DNA from: Thermoleophilia bacterium
GTDB taxonomy: Bacteria; Actinomycetota; Thermoleophilia; Solirubrobacterales; 70-9
Assembly (NCBI GenBank): GCA_016650125.1
Contig: JAENWT010000006.1
Coordinates: 1 to 64,000 of the forward strand
Direction: 5' to 3'
Length of the DNA: 64,000 nucleotides
Shown one piece after another: positions 1 through 7,742 of the stretch. The notes under the pieces were generated by a model. That model worked only from the letters and a program-made list of their open reading frames with translations. It was not told where the DNA came from and searched no databases. The position numbers and the translations under genes were made by a program. The first letter of the stretch is position 1. The number at the start of each line of letters is the position of its first letter.

Positions 1-380
1 AGCCCGCAAAGAGGGAACTGATCGGGATTGTGCCGAAATAGTCGGCACAATCCCGATCGGTTCGCTTGCGGGTTCGAAGTGACCGGGATCGAGGCCACGT
101 AGCGGCCCCTATCCGGGTCACTTCTCCGAAATCACCCCGAAAGACGAACTGGGTCGGTTACTAGCGGTACCTGAACGACTAACCGACCCAGAATGGGATT
201 TTCAGTTGTCATCCGGGATTCTTTGCCGCGTTTTGGTCCTATATGCACCAAACGCGGCAAAGAACGCGGAGAACCGCGAGTGATCAGTGCGATGTCGCAA
301 GGCACCGCTCACTGCAGCAAACGCCGAGATTTCCCAGTTGGGAAATCCGCGCCTTATGCAAAGCGCAGCGAGACTTGAAT

Positions 381-439
381 AGGGCAAAACACCAAGAGCT
401 AGTTCTCCTGATTCCAGTTTTGCCCGCCACCCGCGGTAG
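381..439 (-). repeat. Dispersed hairpin repeat, copy 1 (inverted relative to copy at 2768)
   Basis: Read on the minus strand, this 59-bp stretch aligns almost end to end with 2768-2825, at roughly 80% identity by eye, including the core GGAATCAGGAGAAC. Each copy can fold, with GGGCAAAA at one end pairing with TTTTGCCC at the other. The pair brackets the fur-catalase genes in opposite orientation. Confidence 0.75.
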
Positions 440-477
440 CCCGCCCTGGTGAACCCTCACTCTGCGCCAGGCCGGGA

Positions 478-506
478 CCAGTTTTGCCCGCCATCACGGT
501 AGATCG
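478..506 (-). repeat. Dispersed hairpin repeat, partial copy 2
   Basis: This is a half-length copy of the 381-439 element. It shares CCAGTTTTGCCCGCCA with positions 414-429, and on the minus strand it begins CGATCTACCG like the copy at 2768. The hairpin's other arm is absent, so this copy looks truncated. Confidence 0.6.
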
Positions 507-569
507 GTTACGCCGTTCATAACGGCGGGGGAGCCGCCGATTTGCAACAGGGGAAGGCAGAACTATGTC

Positions 570-653
570 GGATCAGAGTGCAACGGCCAGATTGACGAAT
601 AGTCTCGATTTCAATCTGGAATCAATCAGAAGTAAGTGTTACCCTGACAAGCA
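570..653 (+). promoter_or_regulatory. Probable promoter/autoregulatory region of the fur-type gene
   Basis: The sequence turns AT-rich just before the GTG start at 654 and contains an imperfect inverted repeat, GATTTCAATCTGGAATC, around 607-623. Fur-type regulators paired with catalases usually bind an AT-rich operator directly upstream of their own gene. No strong Shine-Dalgarno sequence precedes the GTG, so the transcript could be leaderless or nearly so. This is an assignment by position and composition only. Confidence 0.35.
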
Positions 654-1094
654 GTGTCCGATTTGATCGAAGAACGTCTGCGCGGGGCCGGATTGCGGGC
701 CACCGCACCCAGGGTCGCGGTGCTCAGGGCGCTCTCCCGATCCGACGACCACCCCCGGGTTGACCAGCTGATCGACCGGGTCCGGGCCGACGGGGTCAGC
801 ATCTCGACCCAGGCGGCCTATGACGTCTGTGACGCCCTCGAAAAGAAGGCGCTGGCCAGCCGGCTCGAACTGCCCGGCGGCCCGGTCCGCTACGACGCCC
901 GGGTCGGGGACAACCACCACCACCTCGCCTGCAGGTCCTGCGGCGAGGTAGTTGACGTGGACTGCGCCGAGGGTGTCGCACCCTGCCTCGAACCTTCCGA
1001 TGGACGCGGTTTCGCGATCGACACCGCCGAAGTGACCTTCTGGGGCACCTGCCCCGCATGCCAATCATCGAACACAGGAGCAAATCATGAGTGA
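654..1094 (+). CDS. furA: Fur-family metalloregulator (FurA/PerR-like), paired with catalase
   Basis: This 146-residue protein has the usual length and layout of the Fur family. An N-terminal winged helix (about residues 1-80, with the stretch [14 protein letters not shown]) is followed by a dimerisation/metal domain. The His cluster [13 protein letters not shown] and the two CxxC pairs (CRSC, CPAC) are the expected metal-binding elements, the pairs usually holding structural zinc. The gene overlaps the catalase start by 8 bases, which implies co-transcription and translational coupling. By analogy with FurA-KatG and PerR-KatA pairs it probably represses the catalase and is relieved by peroxide or metal status. 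Start chosen at GTG 654; the subtype (iron or peroxide sensor) cannot be fixed from sequence alone. Confidence 0.85.
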   Translation: MSDLIEERLRGAGLRATAPRVAVLRALSRSDDHPRVDQLIDRVRADGVSISTQAAYDVCDALEKKALASRLELPGGPVRYDARVGDNHHHLACRSCGEVVDVDCAEGVAPCLEPSDGRGFAIDTAEVTFWGTCPACQSSNTGANHE

Positions 1095-2763
1095 GGAGCC
1101 GCCCGCCCAGGGTGATGACCGCCGCGTACTGACCAACCGCCAGGGCCATCCGGTCAGCGACAACCAGAACCAGCGCACGATCGGCGATCGCGGTCCCGCG
1201 ACCCTCGAGAACTACCAGTTCCTCGAGAAGATCTCCCACTTCGACCGTGAGCGCGTTCCGGAGCGGGTCGTCCATGCCCGCGGCGTCACCGCCTTCGGCG
1301 AGTTCGAGTCCTACGGCAAGGTCGGCGACGAACCGGTCTCGAAGTTCACCCGGGCCAAGCTCTTCCAGGAGGCCGGCAAGAAGACCGAGGTCGCGGTGCG
1401 ATTCTCGACCGTCGCCGGTGGCCGCGATTCGTCCGAGTCGGCTCGCGATCCCCGCGGCTTCGCGGTCAAGTTCTACACCGAGGACGGCAACTGGGATCTG
1501 GTCGGCAACAACCTCGCCGTCTTCTTCATCCGCGACGCGATCAAGTTCCCCGACTTCATCCATTCGCAGAAGCCGGACCCGACGACCTTCCGCCAGGAGC
1601 CGAACCGTCAGCTCGACTTCATCAGCCAGTCACCCGAGACGATGCACATGATCACCATGCTCTACAGCTCGCGTGGCACCCCGGCCAGCGTCCGGAACAT
1701 GCAGGGCTTCGGCGTCAACACCTACAAGTGGATCAACGCCGAGGGTGAATCGATCCTCGTCAAGTACCACTGGCACCCCAAGCAGGGCGTGAAGAGCTGG
1801 ACCGCGGCCGATGCGTCCGCCGTCCAGGCCGAGGAGCTCGGGCCCCACACGAAGGACCTGATCGACTCGATCGACGCCGGGGACTACCCGGAATGGGAGC
1901 TGCTGATCCAGGTCATGAGCGATGACGAGCACACCGAGCTCGACTTCGACCCACTCGACGACACCAAGACCTGGCCGGAGAACGAGTTCCCACTCCACGC
2001 GGTCGGCAAGATGACTCTGAACCGGAACCCGAAGAACGTCTTCGCCGAGAACGAACAGATTGCGTTCGGCACCGGCGTGCTGGTCGACGGTCTCGACTTC
2101 TCCGACGACAAGATGCTGGTCGGACGCACCTTCTCCTACAGCGACACCCAGCGCCACCGCGTCGGGCCGAACTATCAGCAGCTGCCGGTCAACCAGCCGA
2201 AAGCCGCCGAGGCGCGCACCAACCTGCGTGACGGTTCGATGGCCTACCACGTCGATGACAGTGGTGACCTCGATGCGATCAACTACGAGCCCTCGCTGCG
2301 GGCTGGTTTGCGGGAGGCTGACGTAACCGGTCCCGTGGAGGTCGGACCCGAGATCAACGGGCGCCTCACCCGCGCCAGGATCGACCGGACGAACGACTAC
2401 AAGCAGGCCGGCGAGCGCTTCCGGCTCTCGGAGGACTGGGAGAAGGACGAGTTCGTGAACAACCTCGGCGGCGACCTCGCCGAGTGCGACCGCGCGATCC
2501 AGGAGCGCATCGTCTGGCACATGTTCATGTGCGACGACGAAATGGGACAGCGGATCGGCGAAATGGTCGGCATCACAGCCGACGACGTCAGCTCACTGGA
2601 GGCCCTCGCCACCCAGACGCTCAACGAAGAAGAGCTGGCGCGGCTGGCGAGCCTGGGCTCGAACGGTCCTCGTGACGTCTCGGGACTGGAGATGACCCAT
2701 TGCGTACCGAACGAGCGCGTGGTAGTTGCCGCTGACTCCGGAGAGCCTGTGGCGTCCCAGTAA
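1087..2763 (+). CDS. katA: Monofunctional haem catalase
   Basis: The 558-residue product decomposes hydrogen peroxide to water and oxygen in the cytoplasm. It carries the family landmarks: the distal His region [14 protein letters not shown] near residue 61, the distal Asn in [14 protein letters not shown], and the proximal haem-ligand segment [14 protein letters not shown] with its Tyr near residue 355. Its length fits a small-to-medium clade catalase with a ~30-residue N-terminal extension. The ATG start lies inside the 3' end of the upstream fur-type gene, so the two form an operon. The stop is followed at once by a hairpin repeat (2768-2825) that could end transcription. Confidence 0.95.
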   Translation: MSEEPPAQGDDRRVLTNRQGHPVSDNQNQRTIGDRGPATLENYQFLEKISHFDRERVPERVVHARGVTAFGEFESYGKVGDEPVSKFTRAKLFQEAGKKTEVAVRFSTVAGGRDSSESARDPRGFAVKFYTEDGNWDLVGNNLAVFFIRDAIKFPDFIHSQKPDPTTFRQEPNRQLDFISQSPETMHMITMLYSSRGTPASVRNMQGFGVNTYKWINAEGESILVKYHWHPKQGVKSWTAADASAVQAEELGPHTKDLIDSIDAGDYPEWELLIQVMSDDEHTELDFDPLDDTKTWPENEFPLHAVGKMTLNRNPKNVFAENEQIAFGTGVLVDGLDFSDDKMLVGRTFSYSDTQRHRVGPNYQQLPVNQPKAAEARTNLRDGSMAYHVDDSGDLDAINYEPSLRAGLREADVTGPVEVGPEINGRLTRARIDRTNDYKQAGERFRLSEDWEKDEFVNNLGGDLAECDRAIQERIVWHMFMCDDEMGQRIGEMVGITADDVSSLEALATQTLNEEELARLASLGSNGPRDVSGLEMTHCVPNERVVVAADSGEPVASQ

Positions 2764-2767
2764 CGAT

Positions 2768-2825
2768 CTACCGCGAAGGGCGGGCAAAAATGGAATCAGG
2801 AGAACAAGCCTGAAGTTTTTGCCCT
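2768..2825 (+). repeat. Dispersed hairpin repeat, copy 3, just after the catalase stop
   Basis: This 58-bp element matches the reverse complement of 381-439. The arms GGGCAAAAA (2782-2790) and TTTTTGCCC (2816-2824) form a hairpin beginning about 20 bp after the katA stop codon, so it may act as the katA terminator. Confidence 0.75.
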
Positions 2826-3005
2826 CTCTTCGCCGTCACAGCTCTGCATCAGGCATCGGTTTTGCTTTCGCAAAACACGATGTTTGCTGCAGCGGGAGGC
2901 CTACCCGTGAGCGGTACGCGGTTGGGCGGGCGAGCCTCGGCCGTTTCCCCAACCTTCCGTAAGTGGTGCACGGGGGCTGCCTGCGAGCGGCTGGCAAGGA
3001 GTAAA

Positions 3006-3057
3006 GGCCGGGAATATCCGCGATCGTACTCACGTACTTGAGCTGATATTCCCGGCC
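3006..3057. terminator. Inverted repeat, probable terminator
   Basis: A perfect 12-bp stem (GGCCGGGAATAT and its complement) encloses a 28-base loop between the convergent catalase and cupredoxin genes. There is no clear T tract. Confidence 0.5.
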
Positions 3058-3106
3058 GTCGACGAAGTCCAGGCGCCGCGCAGGCAGTTCCCGGGCGCCG
3101 CTTCTG

Positions 3107-3547
3107 TTACTTGACGGTGAGCGTGCCTTCCATTCCTGCTGCACGGTGTCCAGGCAGGGAGCAGTAGTACGTGTACTCGCCCGGCTTGGCGTCGAAGGAG
3201 ACGTTTTCGCTCGATCCCGTGATCACGTCGCCGCGGGCGACTTCGGCACCGCTTGAGTCTTCGAAGACGACGTCGTGGCCGATTGTGGCGTCATTAGTGA
3301 AGTCGACGTTGACGGTTCCCGACTTCGCTTCGAGGGTGTCGGTGTCGTAAGCCAGGGCGCCACTGGGGTCGGCGGCCAGGGCGACGGCAGCACCACCGCC
3401 ACCAGCGTCGGCGGCCGGCTTTTCGGTCTGGGTGGTGCCGGTGTCAGCCGTGCTGGAATCGGACGAACTGTCGTCGCTTCCGCCGCAGCCGGCAAGGAAG
3501 GCCATTGCCACGAGCGGCAAAGCCAGAAGATAAGCGGAACGTTTCAT
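3107..3547 (-). CDS. Cupredoxin (plastocyanin/azurin-like) lipoprotein
   Basis: The 146-residue protein is an exported blue-copper electron carrier. It begins with a lipoprotein signal ending in the lipobox LAGC (Cys21), followed by a Ser/Asp/Thr-rich linker to about residue 55 and a cupredoxin domain. The type 1 copper ligands are visible as His91 (GHDVVFE), Cys129 (YYCSLPGH), His134 and Met139. It should be anchored to the outer face of the membrane and shuttle electrons, but the partner is not evident nearby. It is transcribed alone, convergent with katA. A low-GC gap upstream (3548-3705) separates it from fbiC copy 1. Confidence 0.9.
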   Translation of the reverse strand: MKRSAYLLALPLVAMAFLAGCGGSDDSSSDSSTADTGTTQTEKPAADAGGGGAAVALAADPSGALAYDTDTLEAKSGTVNVDFTNDATIGHDVVFEDSSGAEVARGDVITGSSENVSFDAKPGEYTYYCSLPGHRAAGMEGTLTVK

Positions 3548-3705
3548 TGAATTCTCCTAACGGGGCAGGTGACCGGTGGGGTCGATCGGGGCGAGGTGCC
3601 TCGACATGCAAAAGATTACGCCCTTCAGTGCCGGCCGGATGCACTTTCACGCTGCGCCTTCGGCGGATGGGGCGGCCCGGGCTCTGCGCTAGGTTCTGTC
3701 GGTAG

Positions 3706-6006
3706 ATGCGCAGAGTCACCTTTTCCCGCAATTACACAATCTCGCTTTCCAGGACATGCCAGTGCTATTGCAAGTACTGCGCGTTTGCCACCCACCAGGC
3801 ACACATCCATCCTCCGGAAGAGGTTGAGAAGCGGCTTGACGAAGCGGTCAAGCGCAACGCCAAGGAACTCCTCTTCCTGACCGGAGAGAAGCCCGAGGTG
3901 AATCCGGTGGTTGCCGCCAAGCTGAAGTCGTGGGGCCACGAAGATTTCACCGACTACGTGGTCTGGGCCTGCGAGCGGGCCCTCGAGCGCGGCATCCTGC
4001 CCCACACCAACATCGGAGCGATCGGGGAGACCGGCCTCGCGCGGCTTCGCGAAGTGACCGCCTCACAGGGACTGATGCTCGAGTCGTCCTCGGAGCGGCT
4101 GATGCAGACGGTGCACGCCGGCTCGCCGACCAAGCACCCGACCCACCGCCTGGCCACGATCGAGGCCGCCGGCCGGCTGAAGATCCCGTTCACCACCGGC
4201 ATCCTCGTCGGAATCGGTGAGACACCGGAGGAGCGGATCGAGTCGCTCGAAGCCCTGGCCGGGCTGCAGCGGCGGTACGGGCACATCCAGGAAGTGATCA
4301 TCCAGAACTTCGTGCCGCACCCGCGTTACTACGGCCAGGAGCCGGCAGACATCGCCAACCAGGCTTCGGCTGAACGCTGGACGGGCAAGGGACGGTGGTC
4401 GGCTGACTCCGGGCTTTGGGAAGACACCGAAGGAACCGGGGCCGAGCAGGACCCCTCGGTCGCGATTCCCGACTGGGCCTGCCCGATCACGATCGATGAC
4501 CTCAAGTTCCTGATCACCGAGACCGCACGGCTGATGCCGGACGTCGGAGTCCAGGTGCCGCCCAACCTTTCCGATTGGTGGTCCGGCCTGGTCGAGGCCG
4601 GCGCGACCGACCTCGGCGGCCTCTCGGCCAACGGCGACCACATCTCTCCGGAGCACCCCTTCCCGAGCCCGCACCAGGTTCGGAAAGAGCTGGCGCCCCA
4701 GGGCTTCGCCCTGACCGAACGCCTCTGCGTCTACCCGCAGTACATGAACGCCGACTGGATGGAACAGGGTGTGCTCGACGTGATCAAGCTCAAGTACTGG
4801 AGCTTCATCCCTCGCCTCGGCTCAGGCCGTCGCAGCGACGAGCGGCTCGACCCGGGCCTGGCCCCGGAGGCAATCGCCAAGGGCCGCGAGGGGGTCACCC
4901 TGACCGAGAACGAGTTGACCGCACTGTTCGCCGAGACCAGGCCCGAGGTCATCGAGCAGATGCGTATCGCCGCCGACGAGCTCCGGTTCGAACTCGCGGG
5001 TGACACCGCCACCTTCGTCGTCAACCGCAACATCAACTTCACCAACATCTGCGTGGTCGGCTGCGCCTTCTGCGGCTTCGGTCAGGGCAAGCGTTCGCCT
5101 GACGCGTATGAGTCGACCGAAGAAGAGTTCGTCGGGAGGGTCGAGGAAGCGATCGACTTCGGCGCGACCGAGCTCTGCATGCAGGGCGGCATTCACCCGG
5201 ACCTCGACCTCGAGACCTATGGCCGCTGGCTCCGGCTGGCCAAGGAGGTGGCGCCCGATATCCACCTCCACGCCTACTCACCGATGGAGATCAACCACAT
5301 GTGCGAGAAGTCCGGCTTGCCGGCGGGTGAGGTCTTCGAATACCTGATCGACTGCGGCCTCGGCTCGACCCCGGGCACCGCCGCCGAGGTGCTCGACGAC
5401 GGCGTGCGCCAGCGGATCTCACCAAACAAGCTGCCGGCGGCCCGCTGGGTCGAGATCATCGAGGCCTCGCACAACGCCGGCCTGCGCTCGACGTCGACCG
5501 TGATGTTCGGGCACATCGAGGAGCCACGTGAGCTGGCCCGTCACATGGAAGTGGTCCGGTCGCTCCAGGAGCGCACCGGCGGTATCACCGAGTTCGTACC
5601 ACTCAGCTTCATCCCCTTCAACACGCTGCTCGGGCGGACTCACGGGGTCGAGGAGATATCGATCGAGGAGAACCTCAAGCACACCGCCGCCTTCCGCCTG
5701 GCCCTGGGACGCTCGATCACGAACCTTCAGGCGAGCTGGGTGAAGATGGGCCTTGAGGGTGCTACCGAAGCGCTGCGCTGGGGCGTGAACGACCTCGGCG
5801 GAACCTTGATGGAAGAGAGCATCTCGCGCATGGCCGGTTCCCAGCACGGGGTCAGGCTCGAGGTCGAAGAACTGATCGACTCTGCTCACCGCGCCGGCCG
5901 CAAGGCCGCTCAGCGGGACACGGGTTACGAAATCCTCCAGCGCTACCCGGATCCGATGGCCCCACCAGACCTGCTCGTCAACCTGCCCGGTCCCGCCGCA
6001 GCCTGA
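3706..6006 (+). CDS. fbiC: FO synthase, fused CofG/CofH (copy 1)
   Basis: The 766-residue protein makes the deazaflavin FO, the F420 chromophore precursor, from tyrosine and a riboflavin-pathway pyrimidine. It carries two radical-SAM domains. The N-terminal (CofG-type) cluster is Cys18-x3-Cys22-x2-Cys25 in CQCYCKYC. The C-terminal (CofH-type) cluster is Cys449-x3-Cys453-x2-Cys456 in CVVGCAFCGF. Its length matches actinobacterial FbiC. A second nearly identical gene lies at 24093-26414, and blocks of the two are identical at DNA level (for example 5383-5519 and 25764-25900), suggesting gene conversion. It converges with cofC copy 1. Both active sites appear intact, so this copy could still be functional. 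Confidence 0.95.
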   Translation: MRRVTFSRNYTISLSRTCQCYCKYCAFATHQAHIHPPEEVEKRLDEAVKRNAKELLFLTGEKPEVNPVVAAKLKSWGHEDFTDYVVWACERALERGILPHTNIGAIGETGLARLREVTASQGLMLESSSERLMQTVHAGSPTKHPTHRLATIEAAGRLKIPFTTGILVGIGETPEERIESLEALAGLQRRYGHIQEVIIQNFVPHPRYYGQEPADIANQASAERWTGKGRWSADSGLWEDTEGTGAEQDPSVAIPDWACPITIDDLKFLITETARLMPDVGVQVPPNLSDWWSGLVEAGATDLGGLSANGDHISPEHPFPSPHQVRKELAPQGFALTERLCVYPQYMNADWMEQGVLDVIKLKYWSFIPRLGSGRRSDERLDPGLAPEAIAKGREGVTLTENELTALFAETRPEVIEQMRIAADELRFELAGDTATFVVNRNINFTNICVVGCAFCGFGQGKRSPDAYESTEEEFVGRVEEAIDFGATELCMQGGIHPDLDLETYGRWLRLAKEVAPDIHLHAYSPMEINHMCEKSGLPAGEVFEYLIDCGLGSTPGTAAEVLDDGVRQRISPNKLPAARWVEIIEASHNAGLRSTSTVMFGHIEEPRELARHMEVVRSLQERTGGITEFVPLSFIPFNTLLGRTHGVEEISIEENLKHTAAFRLALGRSITNLQASWVKMGLEGATEALRWGVNDLGGTLMEESISRMAGSQHGVRLEVEELIDSAHRAGRKAAQRDTGYEILQRYPDPMAPPDLLVNLPGPAAA

Positions 6007-6133
6007 CGGGAACGAGGACCGCGCACCTCGAGGCCGGTCACGACGGTGTTCTCGGCCATTCCGTTGCCGAGGTCTAGGCCAGCTCCACTCGGGCACGCTC
6101 CTGGCCGGACCGATCCGCGCTCCGTCCGCTGGG

Positions 6134-6787
6134 CTAGATTCCCAGTATGGCCGCGGTGCGTGGCGCCGGGTTCTCGCCAGCCGCACGGGTCATCTCAAGT
6201 TTCCTGGTTAGAGCATCGATGTCGGCGAGGGTGTCGATGTCGAGCGCTAGCCGGTCTACCTGCTCGGTCGTGTGGGGGATTCCTGCCGTCCCCGCCAGAC
6301 CGAGATGACGCTCGCAGCTGCCCTTGCCGAAGGCGGGTTTGATGGCATCTGGAGGCCGTATAACGAGCGCGTTCGTCCCAGTTCCGTGTCGGTCGGGCAC
6401 CACGGTCACGAGCGGTTCCGGCATACCGGTCAGCAGCCGGTCGAGGTCGCATGGCTCGAGCAGAGGGCAATCGCCTGGCAGCAGGATCACGGAGTCTGCT
6501 CCAAGTTCTCGGGCACGGATGGCCCCGAGCGTCGCGGCGCCGGAATAGCTGGCGTCCTCGGGGTCGTGGATGACTTCGGCCCCGAACTCGGTGGCCAAGC
6601 CAGCCGCAATCGGTTCCCCGGTAACCACGATGGTTGAGGTCACCTGTCGCGCACTGGTCACCGCTTGGAGTACGTCACCGAGCATCGCCTCGACCAAGGC
6701 GAGCCGTTTTGCTTTCGGGATCCCGTCCGACATGCGTTGCTTGGCGGCGGTGAAACGCTTGGCGGTCACTACGGCGATGACGTTCAT
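6134..6787 (-). CDS. cofC: 2-phospho-lactate/PEP guanylyltransferase paralogue (copy 1)
   Basis: The 217-residue protein belongs to the CofC/FbiD family of nucleotidyltransferases. These activate phospholactate or phosphoenolpyruvate with GTP to supply the side chain of F420. Recognisable pieces are the N-terminal VTAKRFTAAKQRM, LLPGDCPLLEP and the PDRHGTGTNAL motif. It is clearly related to the copy at 27706-28347, though more diverged than the two fbiC copies. Its start overlaps by four bases (ATGA) the end of a short relic that finishes in CofD-like sequence, the same junction as in the intact cluster. It lies at the distal end of the minus-strand operon through bioY. The key motifs are intact, so it may still be active. 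Confidence 0.88.
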   Translation of the reverse strand: MNVIAVVTAKRFTAAKQRMSDGIPKAKRLALVEAMLGDVLQAVTSARQVTSTIVVTGEPIAAGLATEFGAEVIHDPEDASYSGAATLGAIRARELGADSVILLPGDCPLLEPCDLDRLLTGMPEPLVTVVPDRHGTGTNALVIRPPDAIKPAFGKGSCERHLGLAGTAGIPHTTEQVDRLALDIDTLADIDALTRKLEMTRAAGENPAPRTAAILGI

Positions 6788-7047
6788 GATTCGATCAGGG
6801 TTTCGCTGACCTTTATCACCGTTCGAGCGAAGGTCGCCCGACTTTTTGGGGCTGTGCCCGAGGGGCGCGGTGGGAAAGTTTCTGATTTCGCTCGACGGCG
6901 GATCAGTACCGAGCAGTCGACCAGAATCTCGCCGGGGGTCAGCAGTTCCTGAGATTGGTCAAATACCCGGACCGGTTGCGAAAAGGGAACAGGAAAGAAT
7001 CCGATTATCCGGCCACCTGCCGCTATCGGCTCTGAAGCGGGGGCCAC
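6784..7047 (-). pseudogene. Fused relic of npdG and cofD ahead of cofC copy 1
   Basis: This 87-codon frame is not a family in its own right. Its first half aligns with NpdG from the intact cluster: EPIAAGGRIIG matches EKIAAESGGDVVG with a small gap, and TPGEILVDCSV matches SAGQILVDCSV. Its last part, RATFARTVIKVSETLIES, aligns with the CofD C-terminus RATVARAVLKVGAQLVGE. Its stop overlaps the cofC start by ATGA, exactly as cofD and cofC overlap at 28344-28347. The simplest reading is an internal deletion that removed most of npdG and cofD from a duplicated npdG-cofD-cofC unit. A GTG start is available, so a short peptide could be translated and keep cofC coupled. Confidence 0.75.
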
Positions 7048-7053
7048 CGGCGG

Positions 7054-7662
7054 TCATCTTGAATCCTTATTGGTGAGCTGGAGGACTTTCCATGCCGAGG
7101 GCATCAAAACCGCACCGACCGCCGCCTTGACGAGGCCTCCGACGATGAAGATGGTGAATCCGTTGTGGATCACCCAGGACAGGGTCTCGCCTGAGTACAG
7201 CTTCAGGCCGACGAGTCCGAATCCGAAGACAATGCATTGCGCGGCTACGAAAGAGAGGAACGCAGTCGCAACCTTGCGATCCGTCCCGTGCTCAGCCAGA
7301 AAACCGACCACCCATGCTGCTGCCATGAACCCGACGATGTACCCGCCAGTCGCACCGAGCAGGTGATGGAAACCCGACGAACCATCTGAGTAGACCGGAA
7401 GGAAGAAGCCCATCACTACGTACAGGGCGATCGCCGACAGTCCGCGGCTGGATCCCAACGAGGCACCGACCAGCACGACCGCAAGAGTCTGTCCTGAAAT
7501 CGGAACCGGAGAGCCCGGTACCGCGAACGATATCTGGGCCGCCAACGCGGTCAGCAGGGCTCCGCCAGCAATCAGAAGGGCCGTGCGAACGTGATTCTTT
7601 GCGATCGAATCCGCCAGGACTGGCACCTGACGAAAGTCTGCGCTCTCAGCGACGTGAGACAT
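7054..7662 (-). CDS. bioY: BioY biotin transporter substrate-binding (S) component
   Basis: The 202-residue integral membrane protein has about six hydrophobic segments and BioY signatures such as VPISGQTLAVVLVGASLG and the LGATGGYIVGF segment. BioY binds biotin and imports it alone or with an energy-coupling (ECF) module; no EcfA/EcfT genes are in the window. A clear ribosome-binding site (AAAGGAACC) precedes the ATG. It sits 80 bp after the aminotransferase gene, in the operon opposite the biotinyl carrier and biotin carboxylase genes, suggesting supply of biotin to that enzyme. Confidence 0.9.
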   Translation of the reverse strand: MSHVAESADFRQVPVLADSIAKNHVRTALLIAGGALLTALAAQISFAVPGSPVPISGQTLAVVLVGASLGSSRGLSAIALYVVMGFFLPVYSDGSSGFHHLLGATGGYIVGFMAAAWVVGFLAEHGTDRKVATAFLSFVAAQCIVFGFGLVGLKLYSGETLSWVIHNGFTIFIVGGLVKAAVGAVLMPSAWKVLQLTNKDSR

Positions 7663-7742
7663 GGTTCCTTTCGTTTTCAGATTGATGACCGGAGCTTCCT
7701 GCCAGAAGCGCCTTCCGCACGCGGCACGTTGACTGGGTGTAC

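Larger units (their letters stand above)
1..653. other. Hairpin-rich intergenic region upstream of the fur-type gene
   Basis: No convincing gene is visible here. The stretch holds successive inverted repeats with unrelated arm sequences. There is a perfect 16-bp stem at 21-36/42-57, extended by an outer arm CCCGCAA near 3-9 pairing with TTGCGGG near 66-72. Others are a 14-bp stem with one mismatch at 76-89/111-124, a 12-bp stem at 149-160/180-191, an 18-bp stem with one bulge at 219-237/247-264, a 9-bp stem at 328-336/339-347, and a 7-bp stem at 511-517/521-527. Copies of a longer dispersed repeat follow at 381-439 and 478-506. A single terminator would not explain so many hairpins; their role is unknown. 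Confidence 0.7.
2764..3106. other. Hairpin-rich region between convergent catalase and cupredoxin genes
   Basis: No gene is apparent. Besides the repeat at 2768-2825 it holds a hairpin with arms GTTTTGC/GCAAAAC (2859-2865/2870-2876), a 7-bp pair GGTTGGG/CCCAACC (2920-2926/2948-2954), and a 12-bp stem at 3006-3017/3046-3057. Two genes converge here, so some of these are probably bidirectional terminators. Confidence 0.65.

Noticed and set aside
1-264. CRISPR array
   Set aside because: The hairpins have unrelated arms and no repeated unit with spacers of even length; no cas gene is in the window.
6784-7047. A novel small protein gene between bioY and cofC
   Set aside because: Its sequence is explained by pieces of NpdG and CofD, so it is better read as a fusion relic.
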